Assembly (NCBI GenBank): GCA_009377605.1
Contig: WHTT01000004.1
Span: forward strand, 58,185-122,184
From: Luteitalea sp.
GTDB taxonomy: Bacteria > Acidobacteriota > Vicinamibacteria > Vicinamibacterales > Vicinamibacteraceae
Length of the DNA: 64,000 bases
Reading direction: 5' to 3'
Below, piece by piece: positions 24,686 to 32,615 of the stretch. The position numbers and the translations under genes were made by a program. Within the stretch, counting starts at the first letter, position 1, and each line of letters begins with the position of its first letter. The notes under the pieces were generated by a model. That model did no database searches. It saw nothing but the letters and a program-made list of their open reading frames with translations, and was not told the DNA's origin.

Positions 24686-25648
24686 ATGCGCGACGCGTTG
24701 GTAGCACGAGCGGTGCCTTCGAGCAGAGCGGCGCGAGGGCGAGAGACGCTGGTGGGGCTCGCGGTCCTCATTGGCGTGGCCCTCCTTCCGGGCTCGCTGC
24801 TGCTCGCTCAAACCCCGGCATTCAAGAGTAGCGTTGCCACCGTGCCTCTGTACGTCACCGTGACGGATGGGGATGGACGCCTCGTGCCTGGTCTGACGCA
24901 GCAGGACTTCGAGGTGTACGACAATGACAAGAAGCAGGAGCTGACGCTGTTTCGGAGCGACGTCACGCCGTTCACCGCGACGGTCATGCTCGACACGAGC
25001 CTCAGCATGGCACTGCTCACCGAGCTCCTGAAAAATGCGACCGAGCAGTTCGTGATTCGGATGCTGCCGGACGACCTCGCCCGCGTCGGCTACTTCAACG
25101 ACAAGATCGAGTTCACGAGCGAGTTCACAAACGATCGGGACGCGCTCATTCGATCGCTCGATCATGTCGACTTCGGGAACCCCACGCGTCTCTGGGACGC
25201 CGTGGACTTCGGTCTCGATGCGCTCGAGCCGCTCGACGAGCGCCGCGTCATCGTCGTGTTCACCGATGGCGACGACACTGACAGCCGCCGATCCCGCGGC
25301 GATGTCCTCGAGCGAACGCGCGCGACCGGCATCATCGTGTACGCGATTGGGCTCGATAGTGAGCTCGTCGTAGACGGCCGCCGCATTCGCACATCGCCAG
25401 ACCGCGGCCTTCGCGGCCTGGCGGAGGAGAGCGGCGGCGGGTTCTTCCACCTCGAGAAGAGGGATGAGCTCGGTTCGGCGTTCACCCGTGTTGTGCAGGA
25501 GCTCCACACGCAGTACGTGTTGGGCTTCACTCCCGAGGTCTTCGACGATGAGGTGCACGAGCTCGAGGTGAAACTGAAGCGCCGCGGTCTACGTGCCCGG
25601 ACACGCCGAAGCTACGTCGCGTCAGCCCAACCAACAAAAACACAGTGA
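24686..25648 (+). CDS. Secreted VWA-domain protein, acidobacterial VWFA-related type
   Basis: A 320-residue exported protein with a signal peptide (hydrophobic residues 23-42). A short N-terminal beta domain (VPLYVTVTDGDGRLVPGL to DFEVYDNDKKQEL) is followed by a von Willebrand A domain with the MIDAS metal site: LDTSLSM near residue 108, the distal Thr region, and VVFTDGDDTDSR. This N-domain plus VWA layout is a recurrent acidobacterial family (TIGR03436-like), present in many paralogues per genome; function unknown, probably adhesion or protein interaction at the cell surface. It supports the taxonomic inference. Confidence 0.85.
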   Translation: MRDALVARAVPSSRAARGRETLVGLAVLIGVALLPGSLLLAQTPAFKSSVATVPLYVTVTDGDGRLVPGLTQQDFEVYDNDKKQELTLFRSDVTPFTATVMLDTSLSMALLTELLKNATEQFVIRMLPDDLARVGYFNDKIEFTSEFTNDRDALIRSLDHVDFGNPTRLWDAVDFGLDALEPLDERRVIVVFTDGDDTDSRRSRGDVLERTRATGIIVYAIGLDSELVVDGRRIRTSPDRGLRGLAEESGGGFFHLEKRDELGSAFTRVVQELHTQYVLGFTPEVFDDEVHELEVKLKRRGLRARTRRSYVASAQPTKTQ

Positions 25649-25959
25649 GATAGGGCCTAGACGAAGAAGACGAGAAGCACGGCTGTCGCCAGCAGAATGC
25701 CTACAGCTAGCTCCGCAGTACTGGAGAAGGTTGGTTCGATCATTGGTGCCCCCGAAGTACGCTCACCGCGTCGACGGCGACAAGCGCAAGCCGTCTAAAA
25801 AGAGGCAAATACGAATCGTTGGCGGCGGGCTATTCGCCCCGGCCGCTGGCCAGCGCCGGTTTGTCGGGTCCCAGCGGGACCCGACCGGCGAAGGCGGTTA
25901 TGTTTTCAGACGAGACGCGGGTGCGAGAGGTTCACTTCAACGAGGTTGTTGGGACGAAA
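25649..25959. other. Intergenic interval with a REP-like hairpin
   Basis: About 310 bases between the VWA gene and the convergent glycine-zipper gene. At 25854-25890 an inverted repeat (CGCCGGT, CGGGTCC with GGGACCCG, ACCGGCG) forms a strong hairpin with loop CAGC, suitable as a terminator or REP-like element. Nothing else was recognised. Confidence 0.55.
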
Positions 25960-26871
25960 TTACGGGTTTGGCGGGGCTGGCTCGAGGGTCACCGGGCTAT
26001 CGAACCGGGCACGGAGCATGGTGCCGACATCGAGCGAGACGTCCTTACCCGGCGTTGCCAGAATCGCGCCCCCACCACCAATGACGAGGCCAGCGAGCGC
26101 TCCCTTTCCGCCCCCGAGGATCCCGCCAATGATTGCGCCAGCCACGCCGCCGGCGGTGGCGCGTCCCGCCTCACCTTTCAACCCCTTGCTCTCCAGCGCG
26201 TCGGTCACGGTCGCTCGGATCTTGTAGGTCTGATCGTCGATGGTCAGAGTGTCGAACGCCAATGTCAGCCTCCCCGTGCGGTCGGTGCGCGTCGCACGGT
26301 CGACTGCGCTGACCACGCCACCGAGGACGGCCCCTGCCGGAATGAGCAGCTCATCGCCGTGCGACAGATCGACGAGCGTCGTGCCCTCGAAGCGATCCTC
26401 GACCTGCGCGGTCTCTGAGCTCAAACGGTTCTGCAGTCGAACGTCGATCTCCTGGCCTACGGGAATCGTCCGCGGCCGGCCGGACTCGGCGGGCTCAGCG
26501 GTCACCTGCTGTCCTTTCGTGCGAAGCTCGAGATCCGCGACGCGATCGCGAACAGCCCCGACCTCCTTCTCAGATAGGTTCCCTTCCTTCTGGAGCTTGA
26601 CGCGCAGATAGGTGATCTCGTCTTGCAACGTCTCGAGCTCGCCTTGCAGCGCATCGGCGCGCGCCGCATCACGGCTGCGCAGGTCTTCAACGGCTGCACT
26701 GAGCTCCTTGGCACGACGGTGCAGATCATCGATATCCTCGGCGCCGGCGGTCTGCATCGGCGATGTGCTGATAGCGGCGCTCGACTTCACGGCAGCAAAT
26801 GCCGGCATCGCTGTAACCGCGAGCAGCGCGGCGCATCCAACGAACGTCGATCGAATCACTATTCTGTTCAT
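25960..26871 (-). CDS. Secreted coiled-coil / glycine-zipper protein
   Basis: A 303-residue exported protein: signal peptide (residues 1-26, ending AFAA), coiled coil from about 42 to 110 (DDLHRRAKELSAAVEDL and following), a beta-rich domain with IPVGQEIDVRLQNRLSS and ELLIPAGAVLGGVV, and a Gly-zipper region near residues 233-280 (GAIIGGILGGGKGALAGLVIGGG) that could insert in a membrane. The middle domain is reminiscent of TrbI/VirB10-type pore proteins, but this is weak. GGAG 8 bases before the second ATG decides the start at 26871. It follows rseP in the same direction with a 14-bp gap, suggesting an envelope role. Confidence 0.65.
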   Translation of the reverse strand: MNRIVIRSTFVGCAALLAVTAMPAFAAVKSSAAISTSPMQTAGAEDIDDLHRRAKELSAAVEDLRSRDAARADALQGELETLQDEITYLRVKLQKEGNLSEKEVGAVRDRVADLELRTKGQQVTAEPAESGRPRTIPVGQEIDVRLQNRLSSETAQVEDRFEGTTLVDLSHGDELLIPAGAVLGGVVSAVDRATRTDRTGRLTLAFDTLTIDDQTYKIRATVTDALESKGLKGEAGRATAGGVAGAIIGGILGGGKGALAGLVIGGGGAILATPGKDVSLDVGTMLRARFDSPVTLEPAPPNP

Positions 26872-26885
26872 GAGCATTTCTCCAG

Positions 26886-28217
26886 TTAGTTTCCAGGCAT
26901 GATGCGACCGAGCCAACCAATTCGGATCAGATCGTTGTAGAAGACTGTCACCATCAAGAGGAGGATGACCAGGACGCCAGCAAGCATCACCCGCTCCTTG
27001 ACCGCGACGCTGAAGTCACGCCGGGCGAGACCCTCGAGCGCCATGATGAAGATGTTTCCACCGTCCAGGACGGGGATGGGCAGGAGGTTGATCACACCCA
27101 GGTTGAGACTGATCATCGCCAGGAACGTGAACAACGACAGTGCCCCGGCTTCCGCTGCCGTTCCCGAGAACTGTGCGATGCCGATCGGGCCCGCGAGCTG
27201 ATCGAGCGATGTCTGCCGCGTGAAGAGACCGCCGAGGAGTCTGAATATCAGGCCCCCCCACTCGAGGTTCTGTTGAACGCTCATGCCGATGGCCTGGAAG
27301 AACCCTGGCTCGATGTTGCGAACCTCCATCGGCGTGAGATTCGTCACACCAATCAGCCCGACGCCATTCTTGAGCTCCGGCGTCACGTCTATCTTCAGCA
27401 CCTCTGAGCCACGTCTGACGCTCAAGGTGATCTGCTTGTTCGCGTGTTTATTGATGAAGCCCACGAGGTCGTTGATCCCCAGCTCCTTGCCGTTCACGCC
27501 AAGAATAACGTCACCGTCACGCAAGCCAGCCTTTTCCGCAACCGATCCTGGATCGACCCGCCCGAACTGAGGGTGCACATCCGGGCTCACACCAAGGTCG
27601 CCCGCCTTGAAGTCGCCGGACGCCTTCGGCGTCAGCGTCAGCGTGCGCTCGACGCCGTCCCGTACGAACACGACCTGCAGCGCCTCCTCGGCGCGCGGCA
27701 GCACCGCCATCTGCAGGTCGTACCACGTGGGCACGGCGTTACCGTCGATGCTGACGATGCGGTCGCCGGGACTGATACCGGCACGCGCCGCGGGTGAGTC
27801 AGGGGCCACGCGTCCAACCACTGGGGGCTGCTCCTCGTAGAGCGGGACCTGCGCTCCTTGCCACAGCACACCGGCCATCACGACAATCGCGAGCACGAAA
27901 TTCATCGCGGCGCCAGCGAGGAGTATCTGAAAGCGCTGCCAGCGGGTCTTCGACAGGTACTCGTCTGACCGCCCGCTCCCGGGATCGTCGAGCGACTCCC
28001 CCGCCATCTTCACGTACCCGCCAAGAGGAATGGCGCTGATGCAGTAGTCGGTGTCACCCCGGCGCATGTGCACAAGCTTTGGGCCGAAGCCGAGCGAGAA
28101 GGTTAACACCCGTACGCCATGCCAACGTGCAACGAGGAAGTGCCCCAGCTCGTGGACGAATACGACAACGCCGAGGACGAACAAGAAAGCCAGGATACCG
28201 GTGAAGGTCACAAGCAA
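26886..28217 (-). CDS. rseP: RIP zinc metalloprotease RseP
   Basis: A 443-residue inner-membrane site-2 protease that cuts transmembrane substrates such as anti-sigma factors or remnant signal peptides. The zinc motif VVFVHELGHFLVARW is in the first helix, followed by PLGGYVKMAGE, two PDZ domains (around VGRVAPDSPAARAGISPGD near residue 130 and VDPGSVAEKAGLRDGD near residue 225), a GPIGIAQ segment and the second metal-site helix NLLPIPVLDGG. It lies in the classic neighbourhood uppS-cdsA-dxr-rseP. Full length. Confidence 0.96.
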   Translation of the reverse strand: MLVTFTGILAFLFVLGVVVFVHELGHFLVARWHGVRVLTFSLGFGPKLVHMRRGDTDYCISAIPLGGYVKMAGESLDDPGSGRSDEYLSKTRWQRFQILLAGAAMNFVLAIVVMAGVLWQGAQVPLYEEQPPVVGRVAPDSPAARAGISPGDRIVSIDGNAVPTWYDLQMAVLPRAEEALQVVFVRDGVERTLTLTPKASGDFKAGDLGVSPDVHPQFGRVDPGSVAEKAGLRDGDVILGVNGKELGINDLVGFINKHANKQITLSVRRGSEVLKIDVTPELKNGVGLIGVTNLTPMEVRNIEPGFFQAIGMSVQQNLEWGGLIFRLLGGLFTRQTSLDQLAGPIGIAQFSGTAAEAGALSLFTFLAMISLNLGVINLLPIPVLDGGNIFIMALEGLARRDFSVAVKERVMLAGVLVILLLMVTVFYNDLIRIGWLGRIMPGN

Positions 28218-28228
28218 TAACCCCTTCT

Positions 28229-28257
28229 AAGCGACGCCTCGGCGAGGCGCCCTCCCG
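28229..28257. repeat. GC-rich dyad repeat between dxr and rseP
   Basis: GCGACGCCTCGGCGAGGCGCC is a strong dyad of the same kind as those near 23620, 41380, 49430 and 50245. Confidence 0.6.
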
Positions 28258-28277
28258 CTATTGTGCCGGGGCGCGCA

Positions 28278-29462
28278 TCAAGTCTCAAGCCCGCCGGCGA
28301 CGCTCTCGCGGGTGAACCGTCGCGCCCATGCGTCCGCTTCTCGGATGGCCTCCAGGCTGGCGCCCCCCCCGCACGACAGGCGGGCGTGCCGGTCCAGGGC
28401 CTGCTCGACCAGCCGCGGGATGGCCGGAAACGGCACGCGCCTACTCAGAAAAGACGCTACCGCTACTTCGTTGGCCGCATTGAGCACGACCGGCTGCGTG
28501 CCGCCCGCGCTGAGCGCCGCATACGCGAGACCGAGGCATGGAAAACGTGCGTGATCCGGCGCTTCGAACTCTAGGCTGCCACAGGTAGACAGATCGAGCC
28601 GCGGCACCGGGCTTTGCCAGCGCTCGGGCCAGGAGAACGCGTACTGAATCGGCAGCCTCATGTCGGTGACACCGAGCTGCGCGATTACCGACCCGTCCGA
28701 CAGCTCCACGAGGGAGTGCACGACCGACTGCGGGTGAATGAGAACCTCGATGCGACCGGTCGGCACGCCGAACAGCCAATAGGCCTCGATCACCTCGAGC
28801 CCCTTGTTCATCAACGTGGCGGAATCGATCGTGATCTTGCGGCCCATCTTCCAGGTTGGATGGCTCAGCGCATCCTCCGGCGAGACATCGGCCAGACGGC
28901 CGAGCGCACGGTCGCGAAATGGGCCCCCCGATGCTGTCAGGATGAGGCGAGCCACCTCAGTGGACGAACGACCGTGGAGGCACTGGTGGATCGCGTTGTG
29001 CTCGCTATCGACCGGCAAAATCGGCACGCCGTGCGCGCGGGCCTCCCGCGTGACGAGCGCGCCGGCCATCACGAGCACTTCCTTGTTGGCCAGGGCAATG
29101 GTCTTGCCGGCTCGGATCGCGGCCACGACCGCCTCGAGCGCGGCGGTGCCGGAAGAGGCGCAGAGCACGATATCGACGTCTGGCTGCGTGGCGATCTCGA
29201 CCAGGCCGCGTGGCCCGTGGGCGAAGCAATCGATGCCCGTCACGGTCTCCGCTGCCAGACGGGAACGCACCTGGGCCAAGCTGTCCGCCGTGGCCATGGC
29301 AACCGCGCCGGGCCGAAAGCGCTCGACCTGCCGCGCCATCATCACGGCGTTCGCGCCGGCGGCAAGAGCGACCACCTTCAACCGATCGGCATGCGCCTCC
29401 ACGACCGAGAGCGCGCTGCACCCAATCGACCCGGTCGAGCCCAGAATCGCGATTCGTTTCAC
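28278..29462 (-). CDS. dxr: 1-deoxy-D-xylulose 5-phosphate reductoisomerase
   Basis: A 394-residue enzyme converting DXP to MEP with NADPH, the committed step of the non-mevalonate isoprenoid pathway. Motifs: AILGSTGSIGCSAL, IALANKEVLVMAG, LPVDSEHNAIHQCL, LTASGGPFRD (active site) and KMGRKITIDSATLMNKGLEVIEA. The GTG start at 29462 places the NADPH-binding strand at the N-terminus; the longer frame to 29585 is repeat-derived. The 5' flank (29466-29520) is made of GGGGTCA-like units. Cluster partners cdsA and uppS use or join the isoprenoid and lipid pathways. Confidence 0.96.
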   Translation of the reverse strand: MKRIAILGSTGSIGCSALSVVEAHADRLKVVALAAGANAVMMARQVERFRPGAVAMATADSLAQVRSRLAAETVTGIDCFAHGPRGLVEIATQPDVDIVLCASSGTAALEAVVAAIRAGKTIALANKEVLVMAGALVTREARAHGVPILPVDSEHNAIHQCLHGRSSTEVARLILTASGGPFRDRALGRLADVSPEDALSHPTWKMGRKITIDSATLMNKGLEVIEAYWLFGVPTGRIEVLIHPQSVVHSLVELSDGSVIAQLGVTDMRLPIQYAFSWPERWQSPVPRLDLSTCGSLEFEAPDHARFPCLGLAYAALSAGGTQPVVLNAANEVAVASFLSRRVPFPAIPRLVEQALDRHARLSCGGGASLEAIREADAWARRFTRESVAGGLET

Positions 29463-29465
29463 CCT

Positions 29466-29520
29466 CGCCTCGCCCTTTGCCCCTTGTCCCTGACCCTGCC
29501 TAATCCCTGACCCCTGATCC
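29466..29520. repeat. GGGGTCA-type repeats between cdsA and dxr
   Basis: On the minus strand the segment reads GGGATCAGGGGTCAGGGAT then GGCAGGGTCAGGGACAAGG. It fills nearly the whole cdsA-dxr gap of 58 bases and must contain or replace the ribosome-binding region of dxr. Confidence 0.8.
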
Positions 29521-30312
29521 CTATACAATGCCTGGCACCAGCCGCAACGCCAGGTAGTACACAGGCCCCGCGAAGAGCAGCCCATCGATTCTGTCGAGCA
29601 TCCCTCCGTGCCCGGGAATCAGGCTCGACGAGTCTTTGACCCCAGCTCCGCGCTTGAGCGCCGACTCGAACAGATCACCGACAATGCCCATGCCTGCGAC
29701 GAGCAGGCCGACCAGCACGAGCAACCATGGCGCCGCCTGGGGCAACCACAGATGACCCAAGAGTGGCATCACGACGGCCGCGGCGATGCAACCGGCAATG
29801 GCGCCTTCCTGGGTCTTCTTTGGGCTAATTGCCGGCGAGAGCGCTCGCCGGCCGAAGAGTCGGCCGGCGTAGTACTGCATCGAGTCACTCGCCACCAAGG
29901 CGAGGACAACCAGCAGCAGCGCCCCAGCGCCGGCGACACTACGCACCGACGCCAACGCACCGATCGGCAGGCCCAGATAGAGCGCCGGAAAGAGCGTCGC
30001 CGCTACGTCGCGCAGCACGCCTCCATCGACACGCCCCTGCGCCACCGGCACGCTCGCTGCGGCGACGACAGCGGCGAGCAGCGAGACCTCGACACCTACG
30101 CCCTGCCAGGCGACGGCTGCGCACGCGGTGAGCGCCGCGACAGCCGACAGCAACCGCGGGATATCGGCCCCAAGCGCTTCGACCAGGCCGGCGTACTCGA
30201 TGAAGGCCAGCGCGACCACCACGAGCGCGAGCACGAAGGTTGCCGCCGACGAGATCCAAATGGTCACGATAACGAGTGGCAGCAGGACAACGGCGCTGAG
30301 GAGCCTTATCAC
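29521..30312 (-). CDS. cdsA: Phosphatidate cytidylyltransferase
   Basis: A 263-residue inner-membrane enzyme making CDP-diacylglycerol from CTP and phosphatidic acid. About seven hydrophobic helices are visible; the signature near the C-terminus is GDLFESALKRGAGVKDSS and IPGHGGMLDRIDG, and SPKKTQEG precedes it, all typical. The GTG at 30312 is chosen because it precedes the first helix directly; the longer frame starts in the repeat DNA to the right. Part of the uppS-cdsA-dxr-rseP run. Confidence 0.93.
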   Translation of the reverse strand: MIRLLSAVVLLPLVIVTIWISSAATFVLALVVVALAFIEYAGLVEALGADIPRLLSAVAALTACAAVAWQGVGVEVSLLAAVVAAASVPVAQGRVDGGVLRDVAATLFPALYLGLPIGALASVRSVAGAGALLLVVLALVASDSMQYYAGRLFGRRALSPAISPKKTQEGAIAGCIAAAVVMPLLGHLWLPQAAPWLLVLVGLLVAGMGIVGDLFESALKRGAGVKDSSSLIPGHGGMLDRIDGLLFAGPVYYLALRLVPGIV

Positions 30313-30319
30313 AACACTA

Positions 30320-30362
30320 GGCGTCAGGGGGCAGCAGGGATCAGGGATCAAGGGTCACGGTC
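30320..30362. repeat. GGGATCA-type repeats upstream of cdsA
   Basis: CAGGGGGCAGCAGGGATCAG then GGATCAAGGGTCACGG on the plus strand, followed to 30406 by ACTCAC-type units. This is the uppS-cdsA gap of 95 bases. The orientation is opposite to the copies in the cdsA-dxr gap as read along the operon. Confidence 0.75.
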
Positions 30363-30407
30363 AGCCCTCAGAGCTCGAGACTCACAACTCACGACTCACA
30401 ACTTCCA

Positions 30408-31193
30408 CTACCGTGACGCCGCCGCCGCTCGCGAAATCCCGCCGTATCGACGATCTCGCTTCTGGTAGTCGAGAACTGCTTCGAGCAGGTGTTGGCGACA
30501 GAAGTCCGGCCACAACGTGTCGGTCACCCATATCTCAGCGTAGGCTATTTGCCAGAGCAAGAAGTTGCTCACGCGCATCTCGCCGCTGGTGCGAATGAGC
30601 AGATCCGGATCGGGCTGTCCAGCTGTGTACAAGAAGTTACTGAACACACGCTCGTCGAGCTCGTCGGGGCGAATGCCCGTGGCAAACGCACGCTTTGCGG
30701 CCTCGACGATCTCCGCGCGCCCTCCGTAGTTCAGGGCAATGTTGAGCTGCATGCCGTGGCTTTCGGCGGTCTTTCCCATCGCCTCGACCAGGGCATCACG
30801 CACGTCCGGTGCCAGCTCCTCGAGCCGACCAACGACCTTGAATCGAATATCGTGCTTGATGAGCGTGTCCAGCTCCGAGCACAGATAGCGCTTGAGCAGC
30901 GTCATCAACGTGTTGACCTCGGTCGCCGGGCGCTTCCAATTCTCGACCGAGAACGCGTACATCGTCAGGTACTCGATGCCCAAACGCGCGGAGGTCTCGA
31001 CGACCTCGCGCACTGCGTCGATGCCGGCGCGGTGCCCCTCCACACGCGGCAGGTGGCGCAAACCAGCCCAGCGTCCATTACCGTCCATGATGATGGCGAT
31101 ATGCGCAGGCAGGCGATCTTCACGAATCCGTCGCGCCAGCTCCACCTCGGGGGAGTCGGGTGGCAGCCAGTCCAATAATGCGTCTAGCCCCAT
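30408..31193 (-). CDS. uppS: Isoprenyl transferase (undecaprenyl diphosphate synthase)
   Basis: A 261-residue cis-prenyltransferase that extends farnesyl diphosphate to the C55 carrier for cell-wall synthesis. IIMDGNGRWAGLRHLPRVEG with the catalytic Asp and HRAG, YLTMYAFSVENWKRP, LNIALNYGGRAEIV, PDPDLLIRTSGEMRVSNFL and IAYAEIWVTDTLWPDF are all present. The ATG at 31193 with GAGG just upstream gives a normal N-terminus; the longer frame to 31514 is antisense to truA. It is followed by cdsA and preceded by truA. Confidence 0.96.
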   Translation of the reverse strand: MGLDALLDWLPPDSPEVELARRIREDRLPAHIAIIMDGNGRWAGLRHLPRVEGHRAGIDAVREVVETSARLGIEYLTMYAFSVENWKRPATEVNTLMTLLKRYLCSELDTLIKHDIRFKVVGRLEELAPDVRDALVEAMGKTAESHGMQLNIALNYGGRAEIVEAAKRAFATGIRPDELDERVFSNFLYTAGQPDPDLLIRTSGEMRVSNFLLWQIAYAEIWVTDTLWPDFCRQHLLEAVLDYQKRDRRYGGISRAAAASR

Positions 31194-31212
31194 CCAATCC
31201 TCAGACCGACCA

Positions 31213-32028
31213 TCATACCTCAAGGCGTCCTTGGTCCTTGGTCCTTGGTCCGTACTCGACGCGAACCAGGAACAGGCCGTGCGCTGGCGCGGTGCGCCCG
31301 GCGTGCCTGCGATCTCGCGACTCGAGAGCTGCGACGAAGTCGCGCGGCCTCCACCGGCCGAGACCGACCTCCACGAGACTGCCGACAATAGCCCGCACCA
31401 TGTGGCGGAGAAACCCGTCTGCCCTGATCTCGGCCGCAAGCAGCGTAACTGTGTTCGATGTTGCGACGCTGCCGATCCACGGCTCGATGAACGGTGCGCG
31501 GCGGAGGCTGACATCGCTCACAGTACGGACCCTCGTCTTCACTCGACTGCCGGAGGATGCGAACGCAGAGAAGTCATGGCGGCCGCGCACGGTCTCGAAC
31601 GCCTCACCCATGGCTTCGACGTCTAGATCGGCGTTCACGCTCCACGCATAGCGCGATGCAAAAGGTGTTGCGCCGCGTCCGGAGAGAAGACGATAGCAGT
31701 AGCTCTTGCTTCGGGCGTCGCGGCGCGCGTGGAAGCCATCTGGGACTGGCTCCACGCGCAGCACTCGCACGCTGTCGGGGAATGCGGCGTTCAGCGCGCG
31801 CTGGATCGTGTCCGCATCATGGCGCGTGTCGAGCGACGCGCTGGCGACCTGGCCGAGCGCATGCACGCCCGCATCAGTGCGTCCCGCGCTGACGATACGC
31901 ACTGGATGACGCACGATCGCTTCAAGGGTCTCTTCGACGAGCTGTTGAATACCGAGGCCGTTTAGCTGCCGCTGCCAGCCCGCGAACCCACTGCCATCGT
32001 AGGCGAGCGTGAGCTTGAAGGTGCGCAT
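31213..32028 (-). CDS. truA: tRNA pseudouridine(38-40) synthase TruA
   Basis: A 271-residue enzyme that isomerises uridines at positions 38-40 of tRNA anticodon arms. Motifs: LTLAYDGSGFAGWQRQ, the catalytic SAGRTDAGVHALGQV (Asp near residue 53), KSYCYRL, GRHDFSAFAS and GFLRHMVRAIVGSLVEVG. The ATG at 32028 begins the first strand. The last 12 residues (GPRTKDQGRLEV) are encoded by ACCAAGG heptamers at 31218-31256, so the repeat has replaced or extended the native C-terminus. pyrE lies immediately upstream. Confidence 0.95.
   Translation of the reverse strand: MRTFKLTLAYDGSGFAGWQRQLNGLGIQQLVEETLEAIVRHPVRIVSAGRTDAGVHALGQVASASLDTRHDADTIQRALNAAFPDSVRVLRVEPVPDGFHARRDARSKSYCYRLLSGRGATPFASRYAWSVNADLDVEAMGEAFETVRGRHDFSAFASSGSRVKTRVRTVSDVSLRRAPFIEPWIGSVATSNTVTLLAAEIRADGFLRHMVRAIVGSLVEVGLGRWRPRDFVAALESRDRRHAGRTAPAHGLFLVRVEYGPRTKDQGRLEV
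31218..31256. repeat. ACCAAGG repeats forming the truA 3' end
   Basis: Plus-strand GTCCTTGGTCCTTGGTCC; the same heptamer as in the hairpin at 21008-21117. Here it is translated as part of TruA. Confidence 0.8.
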
Positions 32029-32042
32029 CCCGGGGCGGCCTC

Positions 32043-32615
32043 TCAAGCCTGCCGAGAGCCAGGCTTCACCGCGGGAATGCCTTGCGCGCAGAGCGGGCAG
32101 GTGGCCGGCTCATATTCCGGGAAGCGGACCTCGGCAAGCGCCCGGAACGGCACATCGAGATCGACTGACTTCCCACGCTTGATGATTGCAGCCACGCCGA
32201 TCACGTCCGCGCCCGCCGCCCGCGCCACCTGCATCGTCTCGCGCGTGGAGCCACCGGTCGTGACCACGTCCTCGACGACGAGAACACGGCTGCCAGAAGA
32301 GAGAGCGAAGCCTCGCCTGAGCGTCAGGACGCCCTCTTGGCGCTCGGCGAACAAGGCGCGGGCATCCAACGCTCGCGCCACCTCATGGCCGATTACGATG
32401 CCGCCCAATGCAGGGGAGAGCACTGCCCCAACCTCACGATCGCTCACGGTCGCGGCGAGCGCCTGGCCCAGCGCTTCGGCGTGCCGCGGGTATTGCAGTA
32501 CGAGCGCGGACTGCATGTAGCCAGTGCTGTGCAACCCGGAGGTCAAGCGGAAGTGCCCCTCGAGCAGAGCACCCGACGCTCGGAAGAGATCGAGTACAGC
32601 TTCGGAAGTCATCAT
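32043..32615 (-). CDS. pyrE: Orotate phosphoribosyltransferase
   Basis: A 190-residue enzyme joining orotate and PRPP to give OMP. Visible are SGLHSTGYMQSALVLQ, GGIVIGHEVARAL, the flexible loop with AERQEG, and the PRPP site VLVVEDVVTTGGST. The C-terminus carries CPLCAQGIP, a CxxC ending shared with the second OPRT-like protein at 40708. The start overlaps the stop of the upstream S9 peptidase gene (ATGA), implying coupling. It is apart from the main pyr cluster 8 kb away. Confidence 0.92.
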   Translation of the reverse strand: MMTSEAVLDLFRASGALLEGHFRLTSGLHSTGYMQSALVLQYPRHAEALGQALAATVSDREVGAVLSPALGGIVIGHEVARALDARALFAERQEGVLTLRRGFALSSGSRVLVVEDVVTTGGSTRETMQVARAAGADVIGVAAIIKRGKSVDLDVPFRALAEVRFPEYEPATCPLCAQGIPAVKPGSRQA